Made by a program: the position numbers and the translations under genes. The notes below the pieces were generated by a model. That model ran no database searches, was not told the DNA's origin, and saw nothing but the letters and a program-made list of their open reading frames with translations. Source: Saprospiraceae bacterium (GTDB lineage: Bacteria; Bacteroidota; Bacteroidia; Chitinophagales; Saprospiraceae). From it: a DNA stretch of 64,000 bases. Location: assembly GCA_016718205.1 (NCBI GenBank), contig JADKEB010000031.1:1-64000 (forward strand). The letters run 5' to 3'. How positions within the stretch are numbered: position 1 is the first letter of the stretch; each line of letters begins with the position of its first letter. Of the stretch, positions 55,798-64,000 are shown in pieces.

Positions 55798-57432
55798 TCA
55801 CGTTTGTAAAACTCCCGGATTAAATTTTTCTACAATTCCATGATTGGCCATATCTATGCCTAAGGATATAGTTTCACGGGTTTTTCGCGGATCTATGATG
55901 GCATCCACCCATAGTCTTGCGGCAGCATAAAAAGGAGTGGTCTGGCTATCATATCTGTCTTTCATGGAGTCAAATAATGCTTTTTCAGATTCAGGATCAG
56001 GAGCTTTTCCTTGTTTTTTCAACGTAGAAACCTGTATTTGGGTCAGTACTCTTGCAGCCTGAGATCCACCCATGACAGCTAATTTAGCTGTTGGCCAAGC
56101 AACAATCAATCTTGGGTCGTAAGCTTTGCCGCACATGGCATAATTTCCTGCCCCATATGAATTGCCCACAATGACAGAAAATTTTGGAACCGTGGAATTG
56201 GCTACTGCATTGACCATTTTTGCACCATCTTTGATGATACCTCCGTGTTCTGATCTCTTTCCAACCATAAATCCCGTTACATCATGCAAAAACACCAAAG
56301 GAATCTTTTTTTGATTGCAGTTCATAATGAATCTCGTAGCTTTATCAGCTGAATCAGAATAAATGACACCACCAATTTGCATTTCGCCGGCAGCATTTTT
56401 GATAATAAGCCGCTGATTGGCGACAATACCTACTGCCCATCCATCTATACGGGCGTACCCACAAATAATCGATTTGCCGTATTCTTCTTTATATTGAGTG
56501 ATCTCCGAATCATCCACTATACATTTGATGATCTCAAGCATATCATATGGCTTTGCAGGGTTGGCGGGAAAAATTCCGGCAATATCAGATACATTTTTCC
56601 TTGGTGTTAAAGCTTTGATCCGGTCAAATCCAGCTTTTTCTGATGCCCCGATTTTAGAGACTAATTTTCTTATGGTCTCAAGGCAGGTTTTGTCATCAGG
56701 CATTTTATAGTCAGTGACCCCTGAAACTTCACAATGTGTGGTAGCTCCACCAAGAGTTTCCTGATCCACATCTTCACCTATCGCCGCCTTGACCAAATAA
56801 GGTCCAGCCAAAAATATAGAACCTGTTCCTTCCACTATTAATGCTTCGTCTGACATGATGGGAAGATATGCACCACCTGCCACACAGCTGCCCATGATAG
56901 CTGCTATCTGAGGGATGCCCATAGAAGACATTTTAGCATTATTTCTGAAAATCCTCCCAAAATGTTCCTTATCCGGAAATATTTCGTCCTGCAAAGGCAG
57001 ATAAACCCCAGCACTATCCACTAAATATATAATCGGAATCCTGTTTTCCATGGCTATCTCTTGTGCCCTGAGATTTTTTTTACCAGACATAGGAAACCAT
57101 GCTCCTGCTTTCACTGTTGCGTCATTGGCGACTATCATGACTATCCTGCCTTCAACCTTTCCCAATCCCGCCACTACTCCAGCAGCTGGGCAGCCACCGT
57201 GATCCTGATACATTCCATATGCTGCAAAAGCCCCTATTTCAAAAAAAACACTATCTCTATCAATCAATGTTGATATACGTTCGCGGGCCGTCAACTTCCC
57301 TTCTTCATGCTGTTTTTTGATCCTATCGACACCTCCGCCAAGAGATATCTTTTCAAGTTTTCTATTGACATCAGACACCGCCAGCAACATAGCATCTTCA
57401 TTTTTACTGAATTCAAGTTCTAATTTGTTCAT
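55798..57432 (-). CDS. Acyl-CoA carboxylase carboxyltransferase (beta) subunit
   Basis: About 544 aa from ATG 57432 (MNKLELEFSKNEDAMLLAVS); an upstream alternative start lacks homology. Carboxyl-transferase motifs: GGVDRIKKQHEEGKLTARER ISTLID, GGCPAAGVVAGLGKVEGR, KNLRAQEIAMENRIPIIYLV DSAGVYLP, MGSCVAGGAYLPIMSDEALI VEGTGSIFLAGPYLV, DVTGFMVGKRSEHGGIIKDG AKMV and SVIVGNSYGAGNYAMCG. The set resembles the methylcrotonyl- or geranyl-CoA type more than propionyl-CoA carboxylase. The biotin-carrying alpha subunit is not nearby. Confidence 0.92.
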   Translation of the reverse strand: MNKLELEFSKNEDAMLLAVSDVNRKLEKISLGGGVDRIKKQHEEGKLTARERISTLIDRDSVFFEIGAFAAYGMYQDHGGCPAAGVVAGLGKVEGRIVMIVANDATVKAGAWFPMSGKKNLRAQEIAMENRIPIIYLVDSAGVYLPLQDEIFPDKEHFGRIFRNNAKMSSMGIPQIAAIMGSCVAGGAYLPIMSDEALIVEGTGSIFLAGPYLVKAAIGEDVDQETLGGATTHCEVSGVTDYKMPDDKTCLETIRKLVSKIGASEKAGFDRIKALTPRKNVSDIAGIFPANPAKPYDMLEIIKCIVDDSEITQYKEEYGKSIICGYARIDGWAVGIVANQRLIIKNAAGEMQIGGVIYSDSADKATRFIMNCNQKKIPLVFLHDVTGFMVGKRSEHGGIIKDGAKMVNAVANSTVPKFSVIVGNSYGAGNYAMCGKAYDPRLIVAWPTAKLAVMGGSQAARVLTQIQVSTLKKQGKAPDPESEKALFDSMKDRYDSQTTPFYAAARLWVDAIIDPRKTRETISLGIDMANHGIVEKFNPGVLQT

Positions 57433-57509
57433 ATTTCTTTTTATCAGGATTTGATTTATGAAGATTGGCAATTGGCGTTGGTCATCTTACTGTTATAAAA
57501 GGTTACAAA

Positions 57510-58680
57510 TCATACTTTCTCCTTATACCACCTGACCACTTTAAGACCCAAAATAGTGGAAATCAAGATGACCAATGGATGAAAGTATTGCGGCAAAAAC
57601 ATGAGACCCGGAATAGCATTTATAATACTTACTCCTATAAGAGCTATTAAAGTCCACAGTATCCATTTAAATTCTATTCTCCTTTGTTTCAAAAAATAAA
57701 AAACAGGCAGCAACGGACTGCACCAAAGCAGATTGTAATTGTATTTAGTCGGAATATGATCTGTCGCAAACCACATGATCACCATCAACAGTGCGCTGAG
57801 TATAATTATCCAAATCCAAAATCGGTCAAATATGCTCACCCAGCCCATCTCTTTTCCGGAGATAAACCTATAAAAAATAAAAATTTCAACCAACAAAAGC
57901 ATACCAAATACAAACCAGGGCGAAAGTAAAAAATAGTTGCTAACTGAAGATGCTTCAAATGTAAGTACCTGATTTTCTGTCTTCTGCAGTGATGTGTTTA
58001 ATTCTTTTTTTTCGTGCATTTCTCACAGCCTTGGCAAGATAGTCCGGTATAAATGTTTCTTCACTGAGTGTAGTGACCTTGTCTGCCGGTGCACCTATGA
58101 TGAGGTCGATGCCAAAATCTGTCCAAGGCATATCCTTTTGATACTCCTTTATGATCTGACGGAAAGTTTTTGCCGATGCTAAGTCAGTATTCCAGTGTAA
58201 ACCAGAGATATGGTTGTCCAAAATATCTCTGACTCTGGTGGCACAATTATCCCTAAAAAAATCATATTTATAGGTTTTGTTTTCTTTAAGCATATTCCAG
58301 TCAATAAACTGCACAATTTTCTGCTTCTCTGTTGAATCCAATTGCAACACCTGCTCTGTGACACTCCTCTTAAGATAGTTATATTCATACAAAAATCTGT
58401 CGTAAGGTGCTGCGCTGATGGTATAAGGAAGTTTACCTCGCATAAACTTTATCATAAAACCCTTTTCCTTGAAGTCAAACGTGCCATAGTTGTATACCAT
58501 ATCAAATCCTGTGGATTGTTGATGTATTCTGATACCATTATGGCCATAAATAGAATAAATATCCTTGCCCGGAGCACATGTGAGCAGAGAAATAGTAACA
58601 TCATCCTGTCCCGATATGTCAGACATTGGGATTACAGCCATGACAAAAAATATAAATAAAATACTTCTGATGAATTTCAT
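57510..58680 (-). CDS. DUF4105 membrane protein, one frameshift in an A8 run
   Basis: One gene in two frames. The first part (241 aa) has signal peptide MKFIRSILFIFFVMAVIPMS DISGQ and the DUF4105 domain (ISLLTCAPGKDIYSIYGHNG IRI, YNYGTFDFKEKGF, FFRDNCATRVRDIL). At the A8 run near 58005 the frame shifts. Removing or adding bases joins ARKKELNTSLQKTENQ and a C-terminal part with five membrane helices (LSPWFVFGMLLLVEIFIFYR to LGLKVVRWYKEKV). DUF4105 proteins combine a cysteine-peptidase-like periplasmic domain and such a tail (about 390 aa). The Cys-His pair (GHNG, DNCATR) resembles the LPG/NlpC-type fold. Role unknown. Confidence 0.85.
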
Positions 58681-58684
58681 GTCC

Positions 58685-58692
58685 CAAAGTTA
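58685..58692 (-). promoter_or_regulatory. Candidate -7 box of the DUF4105 gene
   Basis: The minus strand reads TAACTTTG, matching TAnnTTTG, only 5 bp before the ATG at 58680. This would make an almost leaderless transcript; no -33 box at the usual spacing. Confidence 0.35.
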
Positions 58693-58799
58693 AGGTTTTA
58701 TGTATTCAAAATACGGTAACTTTTTTTAAATTTTTATTCATCATGATTAGTTCCATTGATTATCATAACTTTACGGCTACAATTTTTAAAGTCGAACAC

Positions 58800-59429
58800 A
58801 TGAGTTTAAATGTTATTACAAAATATTTTCCTTTATTGGGTCAATATCAGATAGATCAATTTGCTGCTTTGGAGGGTTTGTACAAGGAATGGAATGAACA
58901 AATAAATGTTATCTCACGTAAAGACATTGACAACCTGTATGTGCACCATGTCCTTCATTCACTTGCGATAGCAAAGTTTATTCATTTTCGGGATGGTACA
59001 AAGATTATCGATCTTGGTACAGGTGGAGGATTTCCGGGTATCCCACTGGCAATTTACTTTCCTGAATGTCAGTTTTTGCTTGTGGACAGCATAAATAAAA
59101 AATTGATCGTGATTGAGGAAGTAGTCCGCACTATCGGGCTTAAAAACGTAGAAACCCGTCATTCGAGAGTAGAAGACATCAAAGAAAAATGTGAATTTGT
59201 GGTTACCCGAGCTGTGGCTAAAGTCGATTTGTTGCTACCGTGGACAAGAAAAGTATTGGGAAAAACACATAAAAATATTTACCCCAATGGCCTTATCGCC
59301 TTGAAAGGAGACTTAAAAAGTGAATTGGAGCTGATTTCCAAACACGAATACAAGGAAGTTGCCCCACTTAATAAATATTTTCAGGAACCCTATTTTGAAG
59401 AAAAATTTCTACTCTATATTCAAGGTTGA
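58800..59429 (+). CDS. rsmG: 16S rRNA (guanine527-N7)-methyltransferase RsmG
   Basis: Methylates G527 of 16S rRNA with S-adenosylmethionine. 209 aa from ATG 58800 (MSLNVITKYFPLLGQYQIDQ), preferred to the earlier ATG at 58743, whose extra 19 residues lack homology. Motifs: LYKEWNEQINVISRKDIDNL YVHHVLHSL, SAM site IIDLGTGGGFPGIPLAIYFP, VDSINKKLIVIEEVVR and VVTRAVAKVDLLLPW. Loss of this gene is a known route to low-level streptomycin resistance. Confidence 0.94.
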   Translation: MSLNVITKYFPLLGQYQIDQFAALEGLYKEWNEQINVISRKDIDNLYVHHVLHSLAIAKFIHFRDGTKIIDLGTGGGFPGIPLAIYFPECQFLLVDSINKKLIVIEEVVRTIGLKNVETRHSRVEDIKEKCEFVVTRAVAKVDLLLPWTRKVLGKTHKNIYPNGLIALKGDLKSELELISKHEYKEVAPLNKYFQEPYFEEKFLLYIQG

Positions 59430-59499
59430 GTCTCTACTTCGAAAACAAATGTTTTATGATAATCATACCCTATCCCTAAGGGGTTTTTATTCTACCACC

Positions 59500-59592
59500 A
59501 AGTTCACTTAGATTTTCACAAAGAAGCTCCAAGTATATTATTTTCCTTTGTGGACTTAGTGATTTCTTTTGTGTTCTTAGTGGTTATCTTCT
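59500..59592. repeat. Intergenic repeat with cactaag/cacaaag units
   Basis: The minus strand reads accactaagaacacaaaaga and cactaagtccacaaagga, similar to 44058-44146. It lies in the 292-bp gap between rsmG and the TSUP gene, where nothing else is supported. Confidence 0.45.
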
Positions 59593-59721
59593 TACCTATC
59601 CTATAGGGAAACATTTGATTATCAAAGCAGCAGAAATCAGTATTTTTTTTTAATTCTCTTCATCAAAAACTATTCGGATTGGTTTCAAGATTAAGTAATA
59701 GAATAAAAATCGACATTCTTA

Positions 59722-60498
59722 TTACAAAAGGCCGGAAGCAAGCCCGAAGGCTATCACCAACAATAATATGGCCACAGCATTTTTAACGAAGTCAATAGTT
59801 ACCTTTTTCAACAATTGATTACCTAAGACTGCACCTGCTGCAGCCGAACAAACAGCTGCCAATAAGATATAAATATTGGAAATCTCTATATGTCTTATCA
59901 TGCCTCCTGAATACACACCCAGTCTTGTAATATCCACCATCGTGGATACAAAGGCTGTAGTGCCTATAAATGCGGCTTTGGACAATCCTGACCTTATGAG
60001 GAAGGCACTTCTCAATGCACCTTGGGTACCTGATAGTCCTCCAAAAAAACCACTTAAAATCCCACCAAAAGGCATCCATTTTTGACTGAATTGCAGTTTT
60101 TTAAAATAGGGAATGATCTCGATTAAAGCAAAAATCATCAGCAATATGGCGATGATAAATTTGACAGGATATACATTCATATCACGTCCCCAAATCTGAT
60201 ATGAGAAAAAAACCGGCATTTCGGATATCTGTAATAAAATCCACGCCCCGACAAAAGATGCCACAATTGCAGGCACTCCAAATGTAAGGACTACGCTTTT
60301 GTTCGCATGTTTTCCTGTTAAAAACAACTTCAGAATATTGTTGATCAGATGAACGATTCCAGTCATTGCGATAGCGACTTCGGCAGGAAAAAACAACATC
60401 ATCACAGGTGCCAGTAATGTGCCAAGACCAAAACCTGAAAAAAAAGTAAGTACCGCAGCTAAAAATGCTGTCATAGATATGATAAGGTAACTGGTCAT
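59722..60498 (-). CDS. TSUP/TauE-SafE family permease
   Basis: A 258-aa inner-membrane protein with about eight helices. Starts MTSYLIISMTAFLAAVLTFF SGFGLGTLLAPVM, with the family GxGxGxLLxP motif. Repeats in the second half: GILSGFFGGLSGTQGALRSA FLI and FVSTMVDITRLGVYSGG. Members export sulfite or organosulfonates or move other small anions; the substrate here is not visible. Convergent to rsmG. Confidence 0.88.
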   Translation of the reverse strand: MTSYLIISMTAFLAAVLTFFSGFGLGTLLAPVMMLFFPAEVAIAMTGIVHLINNILKLFLTGKHANKSVVLTFGVPAIVASFVGAWILLQISEMPVFFSYQIWGRDMNVYPVKFIIAILLMIFALIEIIPYFKKLQFSQKWMPFGGILSGFFGGLSGTQGALRSAFLIRSGLSKAAFIGTTAFVSTMVDITRLGVYSGGMIRHIEISNIYILLAAVCSAAAGAVLGNQLLKKVTIDFVKNAVAILLLVIAFGLASGLL

Positions 60499-60527
60499 TC
60501 AGTCGATTCTTTTTAAATGTATAAGAT

Positions 60528-62402
60528 TTACTTTAATTTCAGATAATCCAACTCATTGAGTGTGTCTGGATTTATGACCCTCATTTCAATCTTTTTACCA
60601 TTGACATAGAACAGGCAAAGGGCGTTTTCGACACTGAATGACTTAGTGTGCGCGCTCCATGGCAATACTTCCTGAGCATAATATGGTGCTCCTGCAGCAC
60701 CATTATTCACCTGGTAAATCGGTCGCTTGAAGCTCAGCTTTTTATGATGGTAATTTTCGGGATAGATAGGTACTTCATTGGTGATTTTCATATAATTGTA
60801 ATTGTGTTCATCACCAGTTAAAATGGCAACGACTTTGGAGCTTTGGTTGGCCAAAATATCCAAATATTCGTCCCTTCTTTCTATGATCCCTTTTTCTACT
60901 GGTTTGCCAGCTACGTATGTTCTTTTATCATTGTTTCCATGGTACCACATATCATCACCGCTATGGCCACCATTGGGAAAAGCAGGAGTGTGCTGAGTCA
61001 CAAAAATATGATCGATAGTTTTGACTTTTTCCAACTTGCTGATGACTTCTTGCAGCCACTTCAACTGATTGTCCATGATATAGGCATGAAGACCACCACC
61101 AGTACTGACATTGCCACTCAAAGTCGGTGCAAACCAATAATCACTGTTCAATACAACCATAGCCACATTGCCGTAGGTATAATAATATACATTCTCTTTG
61201 TATGAAGGAAAATCCTGATTTTGAAGATCAGGATCGTATTTGCTGCCATCTTCGCCAGACGGGCCATTTTCATGGTTGACAAATGCTTGTCCGAATATGG
61301 CTTCTGCAGATTCAGTGTTGTAAGGAAACTTGTCTATAAAAGCTACCCTGCTACCGGCTTTATCCTTAAAGATATAACCCAACGCTTCATGATTACCCAT
61401 GGTGGCGTAATATGGCATGTAGTGCCAGAAAGGCTCTACAGCCTTTTTCCAATTGGTGTACTGAAGCAGCATTTCCTCTTTATTATTGAGGTACCCATTG
61501 ATCATATCTCCCGTAAACTGCATAAATGCTACATTTTGCTGTTGTGCCAGTGCTCCTATTTTTTTCATGACATATACATTGGCACCAAATATATTTCGTT
61601 CTCCGCCGCCGGTAGCACTCCGGCTGTCACTGCAATATCCAAATACAAACGGTTTTCTATCTCCTGCTTTCGGAGCAGTAGTGAATTCGTATTGCTGTGA
61701 AAAATCTCCGTAAATTACTTTATAAGGGTATTTTTTTCCGGATTTTAATGAAGTGATAGTAAATACATGCGAAGTGCCTGCTTCAGGTTCAGTAATCACT
61801 TTTCCATCTACTTCTACTGTACATTTTACAGTTTTGGTCGTGTGAAACCATATGGTAACCTCCTGATCACTTACTTTGCTGATAAATGGTCCTTCAGAAA
61901 TTGCCGGAGCTATTTTAAATGGTCCTGTGCCTGTAACCCCCACCTCGCCATCATAAACAATACTACCGGTTTTTGAAGTCAGCCTGTATCCTATAGTCAG
62001 CATCGCACGCTCTTTCCATGCTACAAAATCATATGGATAACGGAAGTCGTTTTTGATATTCACTGCGACCTTTCCGGACACAATTTCCTTTGTAAACCTG
62101 AAAATGGGCAGTGGGTGCTTCACCTGATTGTAAGGTATCAGTCCATAAGTGATAGTGCCTTCAAAGTCGCCAAAATCAAAAGTGATTCCATCATTGGTTC
62201 CCAACGGATTTCCCATTAACCCGGATATGGAGTATTTTGGTTTTACTGGGTCAGCATAGTGCCGCATAGTGTCGGTCCTGTAATAAATTCCATTTTCATC
62301 ATATCCGATATTGGAATACGAGGCGGGTATTTTGATTTCCTGACAAAATATTTGAGGTATGAAATAAAAACACATCAGGATGTTAAAAATCTTCATCATC
62401 AT
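60528..62402 (-). CDS. Metallophosphoesterase, purple acid phosphatase-like
   Basis: A 624-aa secreted enzyme (signal MMKIFNILMCFYFIPQIFCQ). Residues 140-255 form a fibronectin-like domain (SEGPFISKVSDQEVTIWFHT TKTVKCTVEVDGK), as in purple acid phosphatases. The metal-binding blocks follow: FGYCSDSRSATGGG, MQFTGDMINGY, YYATMGNHEALGYIF, VTQHTPAFPNGGHSGDDMWY and AILTGDEHNYNYM. The first block has C-S-D-S-R where many family members have D-x-H or GDxR. Likely hydrolyses phosphate esters outside the inner membrane. Transcribed away from the hydrogenase genes' upstream side. Confidence 0.88.
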   Translation of the reverse strand: MMMKIFNILMCFYFIPQIFCQEIKIPASYSNIGYDENGIYYRTDTMRHYADPVKPKYSISGLMGNPLGTNDGITFDFGDFEGTITYGLIPYNQVKHPLPIFRFTKEIVSGKVAVNIKNDFRYPYDFVAWKERAMLTIGYRLTSKTGSIVYDGEVGVTGTGPFKIAPAISEGPFISKVSDQEVTIWFHTTKTVKCTVEVDGKVITEPEAGTSHVFTITSLKSGKKYPYKVIYGDFSQQYEFTTAPKAGDRKPFVFGYCSDSRSATGGGERNIFGANVYVMKKIGALAQQQNVAFMQFTGDMINGYLNNKEEMLLQYTNWKKAVEPFWHYMPYYATMGNHEALGYIFKDKAGSRVAFIDKFPYNTESAEAIFGQAFVNHENGPSGEDGSKYDPDLQNQDFPSYKENVYYYTYGNVAMVVLNSDYWFAPTLSGNVSTGGGLHAYIMDNQLKWLQEVISKLEKVKTIDHIFVTQHTPAFPNGGHSGDDMWYHGNNDKRTYVAGKPVEKGIIERRDEYLDILANQSSKVVAILTGDEHNYNYMKITNEVPIYPENYHHKKLSFKRPIYQVNNGAAGAPYYAQEVLPWSAHTKSFSVENALCLFYVNGKKIEMRVINPDTLNELDYLKLK

Positions 62403-62551
62403 CTAAAATTTTCAATTATCCTCATAAAGGTAAAGCATTAACAGTAACTAATGCATACTCGAGTTAAAATATATGGTAAACTAAAGTAAATTTCAAATCT
62501 TTCAACGTAGTAAAGTCAGGAGATTTTGGATGTATCCTATTCTCAAAATAA

Positions 62552-62717
62552 GAGTATGTTTAAAATTTTTCTTAGTTGTAAATCAAGAGATTATGGTTCT
62601 GACAATAAAATAATCAACGCATTTACGCAACGGGGCAGGTGAACTAAATAAGGCGATTATTTTGAAGTCAGGTTCATAATACATTGATTTTAAGACAATA
62701 AAAATTTAAACATACTC
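62552..62717. mobile_element. MITE-like element, copy D (inverted relative to B)
   Basis: A 166-bp element with GAGTATGTTTAAA inverted ends and TAA flanks on both sides (62549-62551, 62718-62720). The interior (gattatggttctgacaataa, gcaggtgaactaaataaggc, caggttcataatacattg) is the reverse complement of copies B and C. Confidence 0.9.
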
Positions 62718-62885
62718 TAAATTGGTTTGCGAAAATTTAATTTATCAATTTATTCATTTTGAGTAAAGACGAAGCGAAGCTTGTCTTTAAAGTAATTTAT
62801 AATCAGGACATAGATCGTCCTGAACATCTATCGTCTTTATAATGGTTACAGAATTATTTGCAAAATAAATTCTCGTCGGTATAAA
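62713..62885. repeat. Dispersed repeat R2, copy 3
   Basis: Starts inside the end of MITE copy D (shared ctctaaatt) and runs through tttgagtaaagacgaagcga, agcttgtctttaaagtaatt, aatcaggacatagatcgtcc, aacatctatcgtctttataa to ctcgtcggtataaaa. The segment aaagacgaagcgaagcttgtcttt forms a hairpin. Confidence 0.87.
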
Positions 62886-62986
62886 ATTGCACTTCAATAA
62901 AAATTGCTTTTGTTTTACCCCATTCTTTAAGGAAAAAAATGAAATTTTATTACAATTGAATGAAAAAATGGGATACACCCAAGATT

Positions 62987-63448
62987 TTAATGATCGAAGT
63001 CTTTGATCAATGCTTTGATGGACTCTATCACCTTGTCCTGTGCGTTTGAGATAACATCACTTAAATATATCCCTTGTTGTTGTATCGTGGCTATACTGAT
63101 TGCGTAGAGGATTATTTCGGGCATTTTGCCCAGTAACTGGAGTGTAACTACAAGATCTTTAAGTCCTATGTCATGAGTACTCATTGCTTTTGGAAAATCA
63201 GCGGCAAAACTGGGCTTCAGCATCCTGACAGTACCAGGAGGATTATCATCCAGTGTAGCATCTACCATAATGATAAAATCATGATTTTCCATATGCCCCA
63301 GCAAATGAAATCCTCCTGTTCCTCCATCCAATACAGATACATTGGGATGCAGAATTTCTTTTTCCAGTTTATGTGCTACATGCACCCCAACCCCTTCATC
63401 ACCCATAAGAATATTTCCAATGCCAAGTACTAAAATTGAGTTATACAT
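62987..63448 (-). CDS. hyaD: [NiFe]-hydrogenase maturation endopeptidase (HyaD/HybD family)
   Basis: Removes the C-terminal peptide of the hydrogenase large subunit after nickel insertion. 153 aa. G9-IGN and GDEGVG with metal ligand E18, D63 in MVDATLDD and H92 in STHDIGLKDL correspond to the Glu-Asp-His nickel-sensing site of HybD. Its start overlaps the end of the upstream cytochrome b gene by 19 bp, so it is the last visible gene of the hydrogenase operon. Confidence 0.9.
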   Translation of the reverse strand: MYNSILVLGIGNILMGDEGVGVHVAHKLEKEILHPNVSVLDGGTGGFHLLGHMENHDFIIMVDATLDDNPPGTVRMLKPSFAADFPKAMSTHDIGLKDLVVTLQLLGKMPEIILYAISIATIQQQGIYLSDVISNAQDKVIESIKALIKDFDH

Positions 63449-64000
63449 TGGATTGTCAAATTATTTGTCTTCAGATTTGGTGTATGATGATGCCCTTTTT
63501 CAAAAAACTCCTCTTCGATAAAATTCCATCCGCCTCCCATACTACTGATTTCACCTCTGCCCTCTACATAATCATGATAAAAGACCAGATACACATGTAT
63601 GATAGAAAAAAGGATAAAAAACCACATGGTCCAATGGTGAATCTGCCGAGTCACTATATCGCCGCCAAACATGGCAGGAACCCATGCAAATAAATCAGGA
63701 AACCACCAGTCTGACATAGCTGCATACAAACCAAATCCGGTAAGACATTGTACCAAAAACATCAAAAATACTATAAAATAGGATAAACCTGCCAATGCAT
63801 TATGTCCTATGCTCAGATGCTCTCTTTGTCCTTTTGGCCCATTTCTTAGTAATACATCTGTCCTTATTACTGTCCACATTTCCTTAAAAAAACGCTTTGA
63901 AGTAGGAATAAACTGTTTCCAGTCTGCAAATTTATTGCCAACAAAACCCCAGTATATCCTGAAAAGGAAGTTGAAGAAGAAAACATATGCAGCAGCGAAA
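63430..64000 (-). CDS. hyaC: [NiFe]-hydrogenase b-type cytochrome subunit, 5' end outside window
   Basis: The membrane haem-b subunit that passes electrons from uptake hydrogenase to the quinone pool. The open frame continues from the window edge: YVFFFNFLFRIYWGFVGNKF, then KRFFKEMWTVIRTDVLLRN, GHNALAGLSYFIVFLMFLVQ CLTGFGLYA, and the haem-ligand helix IHHWTMWFFILFSIIHVYLV FYHDYVEGRGEISSMGGGWN F. At least three membrane segments are visible, the N-terminal one or two being outside. The ATG at 63879 is internal, because in-frame coding continues upstream. The large and small subunit genes should lie just beyond 64000. Confidence 0.9.
   Translation of the reverse strand, partial: FAAAYVFFFNFLFRIYWGFVGNKFADWKQFIPTSKRFFKEMWTVIRTDVLLRNGPKGQREHLSIGHNALAGLSYFIVFLMFLVQCLTGFGLYAAMSDWWFPDLFAWVPAMFGGDIVTRQIHHWTMWFFILFSIIHVYLVFYHDYVEGRGEISSMGGGWNFIEEEFFEKGHHHTPNLKTNNLTIQCITQF

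Larger units (their letters stand above)
62403..62986. other. 584-bp non-coding region with two abutting repeats
   Basis: Holds MITE copy D (62552-62717) directly followed by R2 copy 3 (62713-62885), and otherwise A+T-rich DNA. No gene supported. Confidence 0.6.

Noticed and set aside
57510..58019. Separate five-helix membrane protein gene
   Set aside because: It overlaps the preceding frame in an A8 run and matches the C-terminal half expected for a DUF4105 protein, so both parts belong to one gene.

Overview
The window looks like a chromosome segment of a Bacteroidota bacterium, most likely from the Saprospiraceae/Chitinophagales side. Evidence: A+T-rich intergenic DNA, almost no Shine-Dalgarno sites, TAnnTTTG-type -7 boxes in front of several genes, carboxypeptidase-like/TonB-dependent receptors, a long Bacteroidota-type signal peptidase I, and families common in that phylum (DUF6580, DUF1684, DUF4105, DUF3570/DUF4266, Rpn, AAA+DUF4143). 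No tRNA, rRNA or CRISPR array was seen. Many genes are broken by single-base changes, several of them in homopolymers (CPBP protease, purC, sulP, TonB receptor, czcB, DUF4105 gene and others). Uncorrected sequencing indels are therefore as likely as real gene decay, and the first 9 kb is the worst part.

Layout. 1-4.3 kb is an accessory scrap zone: a degenerate IS66-type element whose terminal repeat sits inside a vapC toxin gene, the partner vapB, two copies of an RHS-like pre-toxin segment, and a relBE-like toxin-antitoxin pair. 4.7-12.3 kb holds purC, a split adenine deaminase gene, a DUF6580 membrane protein, a CPBP protease and an M1 peptidase. 12.4-26 kb carries an EF-G paralogue, a TonB receptor, a CobB-like sirtuin without zinc cysteines, an Rpn nuclease, a CobW GTPase and a three-gene 2-oxoacid:ferredoxin oxidoreductase operon. 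26.6-30.5 kb is a lepB operon plus pnuC.

30.7-35.6 kb contains two back-to-back SulP transporter/beta-carbonic anhydrase pairs, one of them cut by a MITE-like element. This suggests bicarbonate uptake and hydration, with one pair decaying. 35.9-47 kb is a metal and redox island: a CzcA-type RND pump with outer-membrane and adaptor proteins, DUF1003, a ferritin-like/VIT1 transporter, a small membrane protein, ApbE flavin transferase, a DUF4266 lipoprotein ending in a cysteine/glycine tail, and a DUF3570 outer-membrane barrel. The DUF4266 protein contains an SGAT motif, which makes it a candidate substrate of the neighbouring ApbE. This is the most interesting functional hypothesis in the window.

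47-64 kb holds a LytTR regulator interrupted by a small palindromic insertion, an AAA+DUF4143 ATPase, panB-mltG-rpe, a large TonB receptor, an acyl-CoA carboxylase beta subunit, a DUF4105 protein, rsmG, a TSUP transporter, a metallophosphoesterase, and the end of a [NiFe]-hydrogenase operon that runs off the window. Across the window I found a non-coding transposable family with GAGTATGTTTAAA inverted ends and TAA/TTA target duplications (four copies), plus two other dispersed repeat families.
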